The position numbers and the translations under genes are program-made. From NCBI GenBank assembly GCA_029964075.1, contig CM057135.1, positions 30,493,366 through 30,557,365 of the forward strand: a DNA stretch of 64,000 bases, given 5' to 3'. This stretch comes from Patiria pectinifera (lineage: Eukaryota > Echinodermata > Asteroidea > Valvatida > Asterinidae). Every line of letters starts with the position of its first letter. Position 1 is the stretch's first letter. This document shows positions 38,401-50,400 of this stretch, piece by piece. The notes under the pieces are model-generated. The model saw nothing but the letters and a program-made list of their open reading frames with translations, did not search any database and had not been told where the DNA came from.

Positions 38401-41400
38401 TCATCATGACGTCACTTCAATTTTCATCTGTAACACATCCCGGTCTAGGTACATACCAACTTTCAACCCAATCGGACCAGTGGTTCTGTAGATATTGGCC
38501 TTCAAAATATGCAATTTTAATATGGCGTCACATGTCACGTGACGTCATATTAAAAATAAAAAGATGAAATAAAAAAAAGACACCATGTCTGTTTGCAAAC
38601 AGAACACAGGGCTTTTCGCATTTTACAAATGTTTATGTTTCGTTGGTCCTTTTGCAGTCACTTGTCATAGTGCTTCATGCAGTTAAAGGTTGTTCAAATG
38701 CTTAAAATAATTCCTAAAATATAATTTTATCACATGACGTCACATGCCCTGCAATAACGTCATCTTTAAAACCCTTCTCAATACACATTTTCTCATTGTG
38801 GTCTTGGTTTGAACCAAGTTTAATGTCAATCTGATGAAAGAAAGTGTGCAATTTTGGAAGCAGAATAAAATCATAAATATTTAAAAAATCATTAAAAAAA
38901 TCAAACGATGACGTCATCGTGACGTCACTTCGGACTTTGCATACTAGTACCATTATCTACCTACCCAAGTTTTTCAAAAATGTTGTGCAAATACCTATTA
39001 CCTAAAAAACCAAATACAAAAAATAATTTTGAACTTTGCATGTTGCGTTCGTGATATATGGCTAAACGGTCCAAAAATTCAAATATTCATATAAAATCTC
39101 AGGATGGCGTCATCATGACGTCACTTCATTTTTTATACCTATAACACATCCCGGTCTGGCCACATACCAAGTTTCAACCCAATCGGACTTACAGTTCTGT
39201 AGATAAAGGACTTCAGAAATGTGACAAATAAATATTTGAAATCTGAAGCATTTACTTCTTTTATATTCATACTAGTAAACGCTTATAGTGTAGCAAAACC
39301 TAAAAGGTAAAAACTAATTATTTTCAGATTTTAGCAAATGGTTTTGAGTAAAAATGTTTGCTAAATTTTCATTCATACAGATGCGAGTAAATGCTTCAAA
39401 GTGGTAGCAAAAGCAAATGCCATGTTTTATTCATACGAGCATGGTATCATTTGTACCCTATGAACTTTGTTAATATTAATTTTACGCGATTAACATATAA
39501 TTATTTGCTTTATAATTTCAAGGTTGCCCCAACCCAGCCTTGTGAATGACAAGTTCATATTTGAAATCTGAAGCATTTACTCCTTTTTATTCATACGAAA
39601 CGAAGTATAAACGATAAATAATTTTTTTCTGGTAATGAAACCAAGGATTTCTCAAAAGTGCATGCCCCAGGCACTGTAGCTCGCAAACCCCAAAAAAAAA
39701 CGTATAGAGAAGACAATGAGAAGAAAGATGATTTTCCCTCGTTTGAATCAAGCTGCTCTAATGTACCGCCTCTTTACATATTTAGGCCACGCCCGCAAAA
39801 GGGTGAAAATAACACGTGTTAGAATGTTAGAATTTACATCCACTTTGTTTCAAAGCATGAAAAACAAAGTGGATGTAAAATACAGTTTTCTGAGTTTTCT
39901 ATTTTTGCACTCCCCTTTTTGAAAAATCAAGCTCCGCCCCCCAAATGGGCAAGATCCAAGATGCGTTCACCTCTAAAAATTATGTTCAGCCCATTTCAAT
40001 TGGACATGCCAATTTTCAGAATGTTACCACCAAACTGAATGATGTTTTCCATATTAGAACCAAACTGCTAAGATATACCGCCTCTTTTACCATTTAGACC
40101 ACGCCCACAAAATGGGTGGAAAATAACAGGTGTTAGAATGCTAGAATGTCTTATTTCATGTTTAAGTTTATTTCAAAGCGTAAAAAAACAAGGAAATTTG
40201 ATGTTAAATACAGTTTTCATGAGTTTGTATTGTTTGCACCCCCTTTTTGGAAAAATCAAGCTCCGCCCCCAAAATGGGCAAGATCCAGGATGGGTCCCGA
40301 TCTTAAATGATTTTCAGCCCATTTTGACCCCACATGCCAAATTTCATGCTTTTACCACAAAGTGCACGATTTTTCGCTTAGCAGCTCCACTATAACCCAT
40401 GGCTTTCTATGGCAAGAGATTAAATAGTATTCAGTTGAGCGCCTTAATTCTTCGCCGACCATGGTATGCCACAGATGCATTCCAACGAGTCTTAGATTAG
40501 AAATTATTCACAAATGGTTGACTTCATGAAGGCCATGTGTTGCTAGAACTCCCACATCTGAAATGATTAACTTGTGACCGTATTAAAAGAAGCACAGGCC
40601 ATCCATCACCTCCTTTTTGAGCAGATAAAAAGTTCGTTTGGTAATCTTTTAGCTGTTACTTAAAAGGCATTGGTGAACCTGATGCATCTTTTGAATGACT
40701 TCAGTAGAAGTCCGCTGGGGGCATCTGTGGTCAGCTAACAAGCTTTGATTGATAACTCAATTATGGGCACAATGTTATAACCAAAGTTAATATTTATTTT
40801 GTCATAAACACTCATGAATATACGCACTTGTTTTTGGCTAGGGTTTATCAATTTCTTGTTCAGTAAATTAAACAATTTGAAAAGCGGGAGGGGGGTCTTC
40901 ACAGAAAAAACTGTCAAAGGGATAAGAATGTGCATGTAGGCCCTCTGATTAGAAATCTTAATGATATCAATTTCAAAGCAGGCTTTTTATTAAGTATATA
41001 AAAAAAATTCTACTTCAGTATACAAATGTAGTTAGATTTTTTTTCCACAATACTTGTTTATAGTCATAAAAATGTTACTGTTTTTAATTTGCAGAACATC
41101 TGATTCTGATTTACTAAGTTATGTTTGTCTCGGTTTGATTTTCTTAAGGTTTATTTGGTTGAGTACTTAGTCAGTTAGTCCATCTTGACGTCATTGACAT
41201 TTTGAGTCGGTTCGGCTTCAGATGTTGGGGATAAATCCATTAAGATGGGATGTGGAGTGGATCTGAAGAATCCTGAGCATTTGAACGTGATGACCATGCC
41301 AGATTTTCACTCTTAAAAAAAAAGGTCATGGAATATTCTGTTTGAAATTAAAATGTCAAATTGTTCAATTGGTTTTACTGTTTCAAACTTTATCAGGTGG

Positions 41401-44400
41401 CGTTCATTTTAACATCTGAAGTGCATAGAACTTTTGCAGTAACAAATGTGTTTGTTTGAAAATCCAGACTGAGACAGACAGTCATTAATAATAAACAAAA
41501 TAATTGTGTATAAGTACTTCAAGTACATTGTGTGCTCCTTAACATTTTTCCACATAGATTGTAGTAGTGTACATAGTAGGCCTATTAGTTGATGTAAAAA
41601 CAGTAGGCCACAAGTCAGCCATATTGAATTGGAAAGTTACTTGTACATGTACAAGCAAAATGTAGGTACAATCTTAAATTTTGGAACTTGCGAAGAGAAA
41701 TGAAAGCAAGTTAATTCATAACAAATTCCAGTCTGCTTCAGTGAATGATTTGAAATCTGTAATTAAACATTCCCTAATGTTTAAAGCCATATTTAAAAAA
41801 TAAATGACAGTAAAATAAGGCTGCATTGTGCCTGCATAAATAGTCTGGCGCCATCCCATTCAACAGTTAACAATTAATGAAATACATTCAAGGAACTCTA
41901 CAAAAATGGCCAACTCGTGAGTAAGGCCAATGCTTGTTAAACCACTGGGCGTGTGTGACATTGCATGACATCTACATGTCAACATCTTCACTGCAGCATT
42001 ACTGAACAGACTCAGCATCCTCATCATTGTTACCACAGCAACAGCATGTTTGCTTTAATCCTCCTTGTGATGCCCTGGGCAGGGACCTCCCATTTACATG
42101 TAACAAGGAGCACAACTTGTACTTTCCCTGCTCTCCGAGCAAGCAACTGCACTCTCATCCTCCGAGCAAAACAAACAAAACGTGCAGTCATACCACTTGT
42201 ACACTTGCCCAAATGAGCCGCAAAACCCCTCAAGTGATCAATACATGTACGCCCAGTATTCACCTTTCTCTATGTCTCCTATTGTGGGAGGCAGTGTGCT
42301 TGCTCTTAGGAATACCGCCTCCAAATTCCTTTCAAGGGAATCGGCGCTAAATTTGGCCGATTTATCTCAGCCCCCTGGAATGATTGAAAGGCTTCCTGAC
42401 TGGCAGAGAGCTTGGTCGGAGTTTAAGTGGGAGCTGAGGAAACGATTAGTTTGTCTGGAGACCAGTGGGGCTTTGACTGGCCAAAACAAACATGGCAACA
42501 GAAGCAAGTGATAACTACAAGACATCTTATGAATGACAACAATTTAAAACAGCTCGCTACCTGCGTCTCCAGTGGTGACGGACAGTTGAGACAAATAATC
42601 AAGTTTGAGAAAATAGTGATACAAACGTGTTGATGAAAATAAATGCTTGGAAGTTGGAAATGTAGTTTGTTAGGACAAAATGGAGTAAATGTTCAACAGC
42701 TTCCTTTTTATTGCAACGTTTCCATGCAGTGTAACAGCGCTGCATGGACATTTAATCCTGCAGTGTTGCTAAGCTGAAAAATTGAATTTCCAAATTACCG
42801 TAATAATACCGACAGTCAGTGAAATTACTCAGTCGCTATTATAGAGCTTCTTGCTGTATGCTCAGTCACACATTATGTAATATTTCCTGTAAACCTTCAG
42901 AAAAGAGATCCTTTCCTCTATTTTCCAGCTTACAGTAACACTGTAAATATGTATTTACCGGTAATTTGCAAAGAGCATGTGAAAGGGTTGTGCCACAAGA
43001 TGATAAAATCATGCAAATGTGCAGCTAAGTGTTAGTCTTCAACTGACAAAACTCCATGTCTTAAATAAAGCTACTTTTTTAACTGAATGTATATTTATAA
43101 ACAGGCTAAGAGAATCTACCTGATTGTTGTTGTAGCAGTGATCCATGGAGCATCTCATCAATCTGAAAATAGCGGCCAGCATCTGGGCAGGAACTAGAAT
43201 CCCAGTGTCCCACTGTCCCCATTTTTAGCATCCTTGGTATGTTTTGGGGGTCGATGACTGTGAGTGTCGGCAATCCCCAAAAGTAAACTGAGGCCTGGGG
43301 AAGAAGGGAGTATGTGATTTGTGCAGTGATTGGGTCGGTTCAGACTGTTCCACGTTCTTCTATAGGGGAGCCCTGACTAATACCTTTATAAAAGCTCTAA
43401 GATGATTGGCTTATTTTGATGTATCACCCCTTTTGAGAATTCTAACTTTACTGTCCATGCATGTATTGTCAACTTTTAATGGAAAGTGTAAATTTGATTT
43501 AGTTTAGAAAAAAATAATCACACTTCACCTAAGAATCCGTTTGTAATTCAACCGATATATTTTGTTCAGCTTTTAAAATATATCACCAATTTCCTTTCCT
43601 GGTCTCTTGTAATTGTCAGTCCATATATCGTTGTATGCGTTTCATCACAGCTACTTTTTTCAATCAGCAATCTTAATCCTTAGTGACCGCCTCAAATTCC
43701 CGTTCTCCTCAGGGAAGTAAACTCATCCTCCATCATAAATTAATAATTTACCTCTCTGACATTTCATGCACCTCTCCTCATTCCAATCTCTGACTCTTGC
43801 CGCATCCTTCCTTTTTTTCTTTTACTCATCTCCCCAACGGAATCCTGTTTATTTTCTTCTGATTAATGTCCCCTCGTCTCTTTCCTCCCCCCCCTCTGCG
43901 ATCTCTCCATTCCGAGTTCCTAGCCCGATCGGCGACAAAATTTATCTCGCATCATAAATTCTCCAACGTCCTTTCGCCAAAGGAGGAACATTAAGCACTA
44001 CTGGATGAGTCATCGGTAAACTTGACTCGGCGCGCCGGCCAGCCAGCCGGCCAGAGAAAACCTTGTTTCACGCTTGTGACTTTGTGAAATCTGTATCATC
44101 ATCAGAGCATATTTTTCTTTCTGGTTATTATTTCTCTGTAACGTCTCACACACGCTAATCCGGTTTGCACGATTGCAACACAGTTGTTGAGTGTCTCAGG
44201 ACGGTATCTTTTCTCAGCCTTGTGTTTGTTTTGTTGAGGAAGTGACAGTCAAGTTTCAATTTAATTTTTTCCATTCATCAAGTTGCTGGTCGGACTAAGT
44301 GAGATGATTAAAAGCTTATATATTACTGAGCCCTGTGATTAAAAACGCTGCACAATTTATGTACACATTTGATTTACAGTGAGCTTGTGTGTGGTACCAC

Positions 44401-47400
44401 ATGTGTAATGTATTCCATATACATTAGATTTCAGTTTAAAATTTCGATACAGAATTTGAAATTGAATTTAAATTTCACTGCTTGTTAAAAGAAAATGAAG
44501 TATACATGTAGCATACATGTCCCATGTAAAATTATGCGTTCTCATTTTCACATTCTGATTACAGAATATGAAACTGAATTTCAATTACATTGTTGGTTGA
44601 AACAAAGTATTCAACTTAATGTACATGTGAAATTTAGTGTGGGGTGGTTTATTGAATAAATAGAAGTGTTAAAAGGATAAATAAAAAGAGACATTGAATT
44701 CAGATTTGGGTAAAATTCCCACATTCTTATAGTAAACCTAACAGAATCCCACTGTTCTGTGGAAGTTGAAATAAAAAGTTTCAAAAAGGTTAAAAATTCA
44801 CTGCCTTGTGCAGGAAACAAAATCTTTCAAAAATAAACAAGAAATGTAACATTTTAACAGTAGCTTCTGGACAAAAGTGCAATGCTCCACTGCCTGAGAT
44901 GAATGTTGCACTGTTTAGCTTAGCGCCAGACTTTATGCAAACATGGGACTGTTTTCAAAACATTCAATTCTCCCCAGCAGTTCATCACCCTAGATGACAT
45001 CATGCTTGAGATCTTTTTAATCCCAGAAATTGTCATCATGTTGGAAGATTTCCCAGGAGGTAATGTAATGTCAAGTGCAGGGTGCTTCATCTTTTGGAAG
45101 TGGGGAATAATTTGCTGGAAGAAAACAGAGTGGACTTTCAATCTAGTCTGCAAATCTTGCGCAAGAACTTTCCAAGTTCAGCAAATTTGGAAGTAAAAGT
45201 TAGGATAGATTATTTGTTGCGGTTATTACTGTGATTTTAATATCAAATTGTGAAATCAACAATTGAACAACATTCTCATGCGAAGGAGACTAAATTTGTA
45301 CAAATGTGAGAGTTTTATTCTGACGTTTCAGTACTTTGGTTTATTCCACTGCCAATAGCAAAGTAGTTGAAATTATTAATGTTATGAGATGGGTGATCTG
45401 AGGAAAGGTGTCTTTCTCAAATTCCCACTGATCAGTTTTACATCTTCTTGCATCTGTAGGATTTTTTTTGTTTTCACAACAGAAATAACCTCCGCTTGTT
45501 TCATCCTTTCCTTGTCTACGATGTCTTTCCTTCCCCCACCACACAAGGCCCCACGTTACATCCATCCCTCCATTCTCGCTCAGCTGCAGCTGATCCGATT
45601 ACCCATATCTGTAACAAATATAATTACCGACCCGTCTCACCGACAAAAGACCCCGATATTGCTTAACTTAATTTCAGAGACAAGAATTTCATTAGGAACA
45701 CTTGCTTGTTTCACTGCTCCAGATTAATCCTTGGGATATTACTCCTGCTTGGCCATTCTCAATAAACGCAATCTCGTGTTAGATGGGATTTAGAATATTT
45801 TAAGTGTATTGAATTACATGTATGTGTTTATTGGTCATTTCTGTGTTTATTATTGGAGGTATAGGCCCTATATATTTTTAAAAATATTTATTACAGATCA
45901 TGGAAAGGAAATTAGTATATTGTACCAAAAAAACAGTCAATTGAGGGTTGGGATATTTTTGTGAATGTTTAATATCAGATCAAGGAAACAAGTGTATCAC
46001 ATCATGTGGTTTAAATGTACGTAAAAGATATTATGCAGCAAATCCATACAACTCCTGAAAATAGACCCACCAAAAGTATCTTGTGTACCGACGAGAGATT
46101 GCATTGCACGTATCCCTTCCTATCGATGTTTCCTCCGTCTACATTACTATAGATCTAGACACCAAGACTCCATCAACGCTGGCAGATTATTTGACTTGGT
46201 ATTGGGACAGCTGCTTGCTCATCCTGTGCTTACCGGTTTGTGGCAGGATGGACTCCTCAGCAGAGCTCGGCCCAATTAAGACTGACGAACGCCACACTCT
46301 TGGCAAAGAAACTCCCTCAATGCCTCACATGAGAATGTTGACAGTGATCCTAATGTGGCTGGGTGCAGATTTTGGCACAGTAGCTGAATGAAAGTAGGCT
46401 GTCACTTGGGACTTAGATTTGGTACAATTTCAAAATGTTTGACTTCACAAGTTCGTGTAAAATTGAACGAAAGTTCACAATTGTACAGTAGATATACATA
46501 CATGTAATAGAAAACAATTTCACGTGTAAAGGGGACACCAAAGTTTTGGTGTCCCATTTTCACGTGAAACCCTACGTGCAAAGTTTCTATTTTTCAACAT
46601 AGTCATGCATGTAATCACATTTAAGGATTTGTATGTAAGAGGTACCGATTAGGCTACAATTTAGGGTCAAGTTGTTTTAAAGGTAAACGTTTTGAGTTGA
46701 AGACAGTATTTTAGGATCAAAATGCGTAAAATGTGGTAATTATCAAGATAAATTGTGAAAGTAGAATTCCCTGTTAACCAATTTCGTCAAAATGGATATT
46801 TATCCAATGTTTAATCTGTTAAGTGGTCAAAATGAAATACTTATATAATGCAAATCCAAAAAAAATCAATTGTAGATGTCAGTTTTAGCTTTTATAACAA
46901 TGTACTTTGGTGTCCCCTTTTATCATCATTTATCATCGCGTCATCATTTGACTGTGTAGTACTCAAAGGGGTGTCATTTAAAAGAAACGAGGGACCTGAT
47001 TTCTGAAAAAAGAGATATTTTACCACCATAAAATAACTAATGGGAAAAATTTAATGCAACTTGAATTTTTGGACCTCATGTCACACCTTGGTGCCCACAA
47101 AAATGGAATCACCCGTATACATTGTAGTGAAGTTTGGCAGGGACATTGTACTGACGTATAGTGTTTATACGTCGCTGAAGGGCAAAACCTAATATTGTCA
47201 TTGTACCTGTATCCATATTGTCAAATTGAGTGAAGAATGTACTGGCTGTTAAATTTGTTCCATTTCTTCGATAAGCTGGCTTCATTTGTGGTGTTGTGTT
47301 TTTCTCCTTGATTTAAGCAAGGTGCCTTACTTATCGTGAAAGCATTTAATGCTTTGTAACAGTATTTTCATGAACAATTTCCTATTGTTTTTCTTTCCTT

Positions 47401-50400
47401 TTAACTTATGAAGGTCTTCCTCTTCATTGGATTTACAACACGGCGGACCTCGGTGCCATCGTGGCCAAATATGACAAGCCGGAGTTCATTCCAGAGGGTC
47501 AATGTCCATTCTACAAAGTACCCACAGGATCTCAGAGTGCCTATGGTGACCAGTGCTATGTCTTGCTGAAATCCTTGGTGGACAACAAAGGTACGCTTAA
47601 CCAGTTAATTGATGCTGCAAAAAGAGTGATCGTTCAAAGATGTAATACCTACACTAAACTATTCACAACATCAAATTGATCATGAGCATTTCAAAGATGA
47701 AGTATTCTAGCTCACAGTCTACTAAAAAAAATCAATGATGATGAAAACCATTTATACCATTTAAAGGGAAAATACAACATTTGCAAACATCGAAAAATAA
47801 AACTACCAAGTTGTTACAAAATACCTTACTAGGATGTTGGTAAATGACATGCTAAAGCATCCTGTAAAATAATGGCACCTGGTGTGAAGCCATTTTCAAG
47901 AAAATGGTATATTTGTATACATTTCCAACGCTGGTCAGCCGACCACCATTGGAAAAACCTAACTATTTTTCAATTACTGCTCCAAATTTACCATTTTTTT
48001 AAGTCTAAATTTTGTTTTGCTAGCTATTGGTTCCATGTTCATGAACGGGTGCAGGCCAGCTAGACTGGTTCCCTTACCTTACAATTTTCCAGTATTTTTG
48101 ATCCGTTTCATCTTTAGTGGAGTCAGGGAACCAGACTACTTGAATATTTTTGTTTTTCCAGCATTTTCGAACACAAAACGTCAAACATGTCAGTGCAACA
48201 ATATTTGATCTATTATACTAACCCCCCAAATAGTTCATTTCTGAAAATTACAGCAAAAGCCAATGATGTACATTCCCTTTAAGGCATACATTTTTCAATT
48301 TAGGTTTTTTTTTGTTCAAATTGTGAGCCCAAAAAATTGTCCTCATTGATTGAGAAAATGAAAGTGTTTACTCCCTGACTAAATAGGGTGGAGGTATTAA
48401 CATCTCTTGTAAAATCAGCAGTGCTGCAGATACATAAATTGTTTTCATAATTTTCCCAGGAGGAAGAAACAAATACTTTACATTGCATTATAGCTTCCCG
48501 CAGAGCACTCATTTGAAATTCCATGATTTCCCAATCAGCAAGGTTGTATCCGAACACCTCCCGCTTAGTGTAAAAACTGTTGGGATAAACAAAGCCGGGA
48601 AATATTGATCATCGTGGCCCACGTCAGCGCGCGAGGCACACTCGCAAGGTGTGACAGTGGTTCGTCTTGTCTTATTACCCAACGACTAATGCATCACGAC
48701 ATGCAACGTTCCACTCCATGAATATAAAGCAGCTAGTTCCCAGACAGTAGTGGAGACAGATTCTAAGTAGAGGAATGAATCACAACATGGATAAAACGAA
48801 AAGAAAAAAAACTTTAAGACTAAAGAACTTCGGAGTCTGCGAACGTTTTGGGTATCAGAGTTTCCCCGGCCTTAAATTGATTGTTATTTGCCTCAGGGAT
48901 TGGGGAGATCCATTCATGTTGCGTGTGTAGACTACTCGCTAGAATTTTTCTGCTGTGGGACAGGTTTTTATGTTCCAAAATGTGCTAAAGTGCATTCAAG
49001 TTGTAACTTAATGGATGGATTTTCCCCCCTTTTTTTTCTTGGGAATGGTTTACTGTACTGGGTCGTGATGTTGGGCCGAGGTTTGAAAGATTAGATTGGC
49101 CATTTATGTGATATGCGCTGGAGGGGAGATATTTGACAGGGGTTGTTACCGAAAGGCCCGTGGGGGTATGCGTCAAGGAAAACGGGGAGGAAACTGGAGA
49201 CTGATGGATGGGAGGCTTAAAGAGAGTATCGCATCTTGGGGTTTCTCATTGATAAGACCTAGATATTATGTGAAATTTTTCACTTTTTGAAATTTTTCAC
49301 TAAATTTGCAATTTCCAATCTTTACATTGTCAAGAGTTTGTGGCTAAGTTAGTTTTTAGTCTCAACTAATTTGTATATTTAACCAAATTAATTTAAAACT
49401 TCCAACTTTGTTTAATACTTTCAAGATTTTCTGGCTAGGTAAACCTTCAGTGTAAGTTGATAACTAATTTAATAAAATAACTTAATTTTTACTGAGCACT
49501 AGTTTTTTTTCACATTGAAAGGAATCATTTCTTTATTTGACTCTGTCCATAGACAGACTGCTTGACAATTTACTTTCCCGATGCCGACTGAACGTGTAAC
49601 ACAATATCACTAGTCTAGCGCTGTCTAAATTTGTCCATCCCGTGGGCACGGTGGCTAAATATACCTAGTCATTAGCGGCGCGGCTGTCCGCGGGTTTGCG
49701 CCCGGAATGCAAGGGTCATCAGTAAATTCACTCCCTCCAGTGGTACGTTGTTAATCTGAAATACTGCCGATCCACTGTGTTTAAATACACTCCTTGGTAA
49801 GTCTAGAAAGCATCTCAAACATCCTGATTTGGAGTTCGTTTGTAAACCTAAGTTTGGTACACCGACTTCTGTTATCTTTGGGTTCTAATATTTCATACGT
49901 GCCCATCTTTTTTAATGAAGGTGACATCCGTTGCAAAGATGAATTCATTTGGTCAGTTGTATGGAAGGATTTTTAGTTAATTACATTCCTGCTGTTAAGA
50001 ATATTGATCTTTACATTAAGGCATTGCTTTGGGGAAGGGGGGGGGGGTCATTAGAAGCACTGGTCAACGGATATGACAGAAGGACACATTTTGATTGCAT
50101 GGCGTACTCCGCGGTTGCTGTGTCACCGTGTTTTATGGATGAGATATTTATTGACGGAGACGGCATCTTGTATCAGAGTTGGTCACATTGCTAATAATCC
50201 AATATTAGGCCTTTGTTCTGATTGCGGCAGGATCAATAAAAGAAAATTGGTATTCTCTGAAAAGGGTTAATTTGGGAGATGTGTATCATTAAAGGGGTTG
50301 TGTATTTTGTGAATTCTAATCAGCAATCATGGCCCCGCCCCAAGTGGAGAGTTGTAATGTTTCTTTTCCTAACACAATTTTACAATGCTTTCTCGATACA

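Larger units (their letters stand above)
34905..40397. repeat. 5.5-kb composite inverted repeat
   Basis: The outer ends GGGTAATAGTGGAGCTGCTT and its inverse at 40376-40397 begin arms that stay similar inwards for more than 1 kb. Left: two tandem units of about 327 bp (34905-35560) then an expanded array of about 680-bp units (35664-37912). Right, inverted: the same two 327-bp units (about 40397-39750) then a single shorter inner unit (39723-39230). The core (37913-39229) is not inverted and holds a GACGTCA-rich array. No transposase, capsid, reverse transcriptase or other recognisable protein is encoded. No target duplication was found next to the termini. The plan (outer tandem domain, inner domain, middle segment) recalls sea-urchin TU foldback elements, but sequence kinship is untested. 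Confidence 0.8.

Noticed and set aside
34905-40397. Helitron as explanation for the composite repeat
   Set aside because: Helitrons lack terminal inverted repeats and end in CTRR with a hairpin; this structure has long inverted arms.
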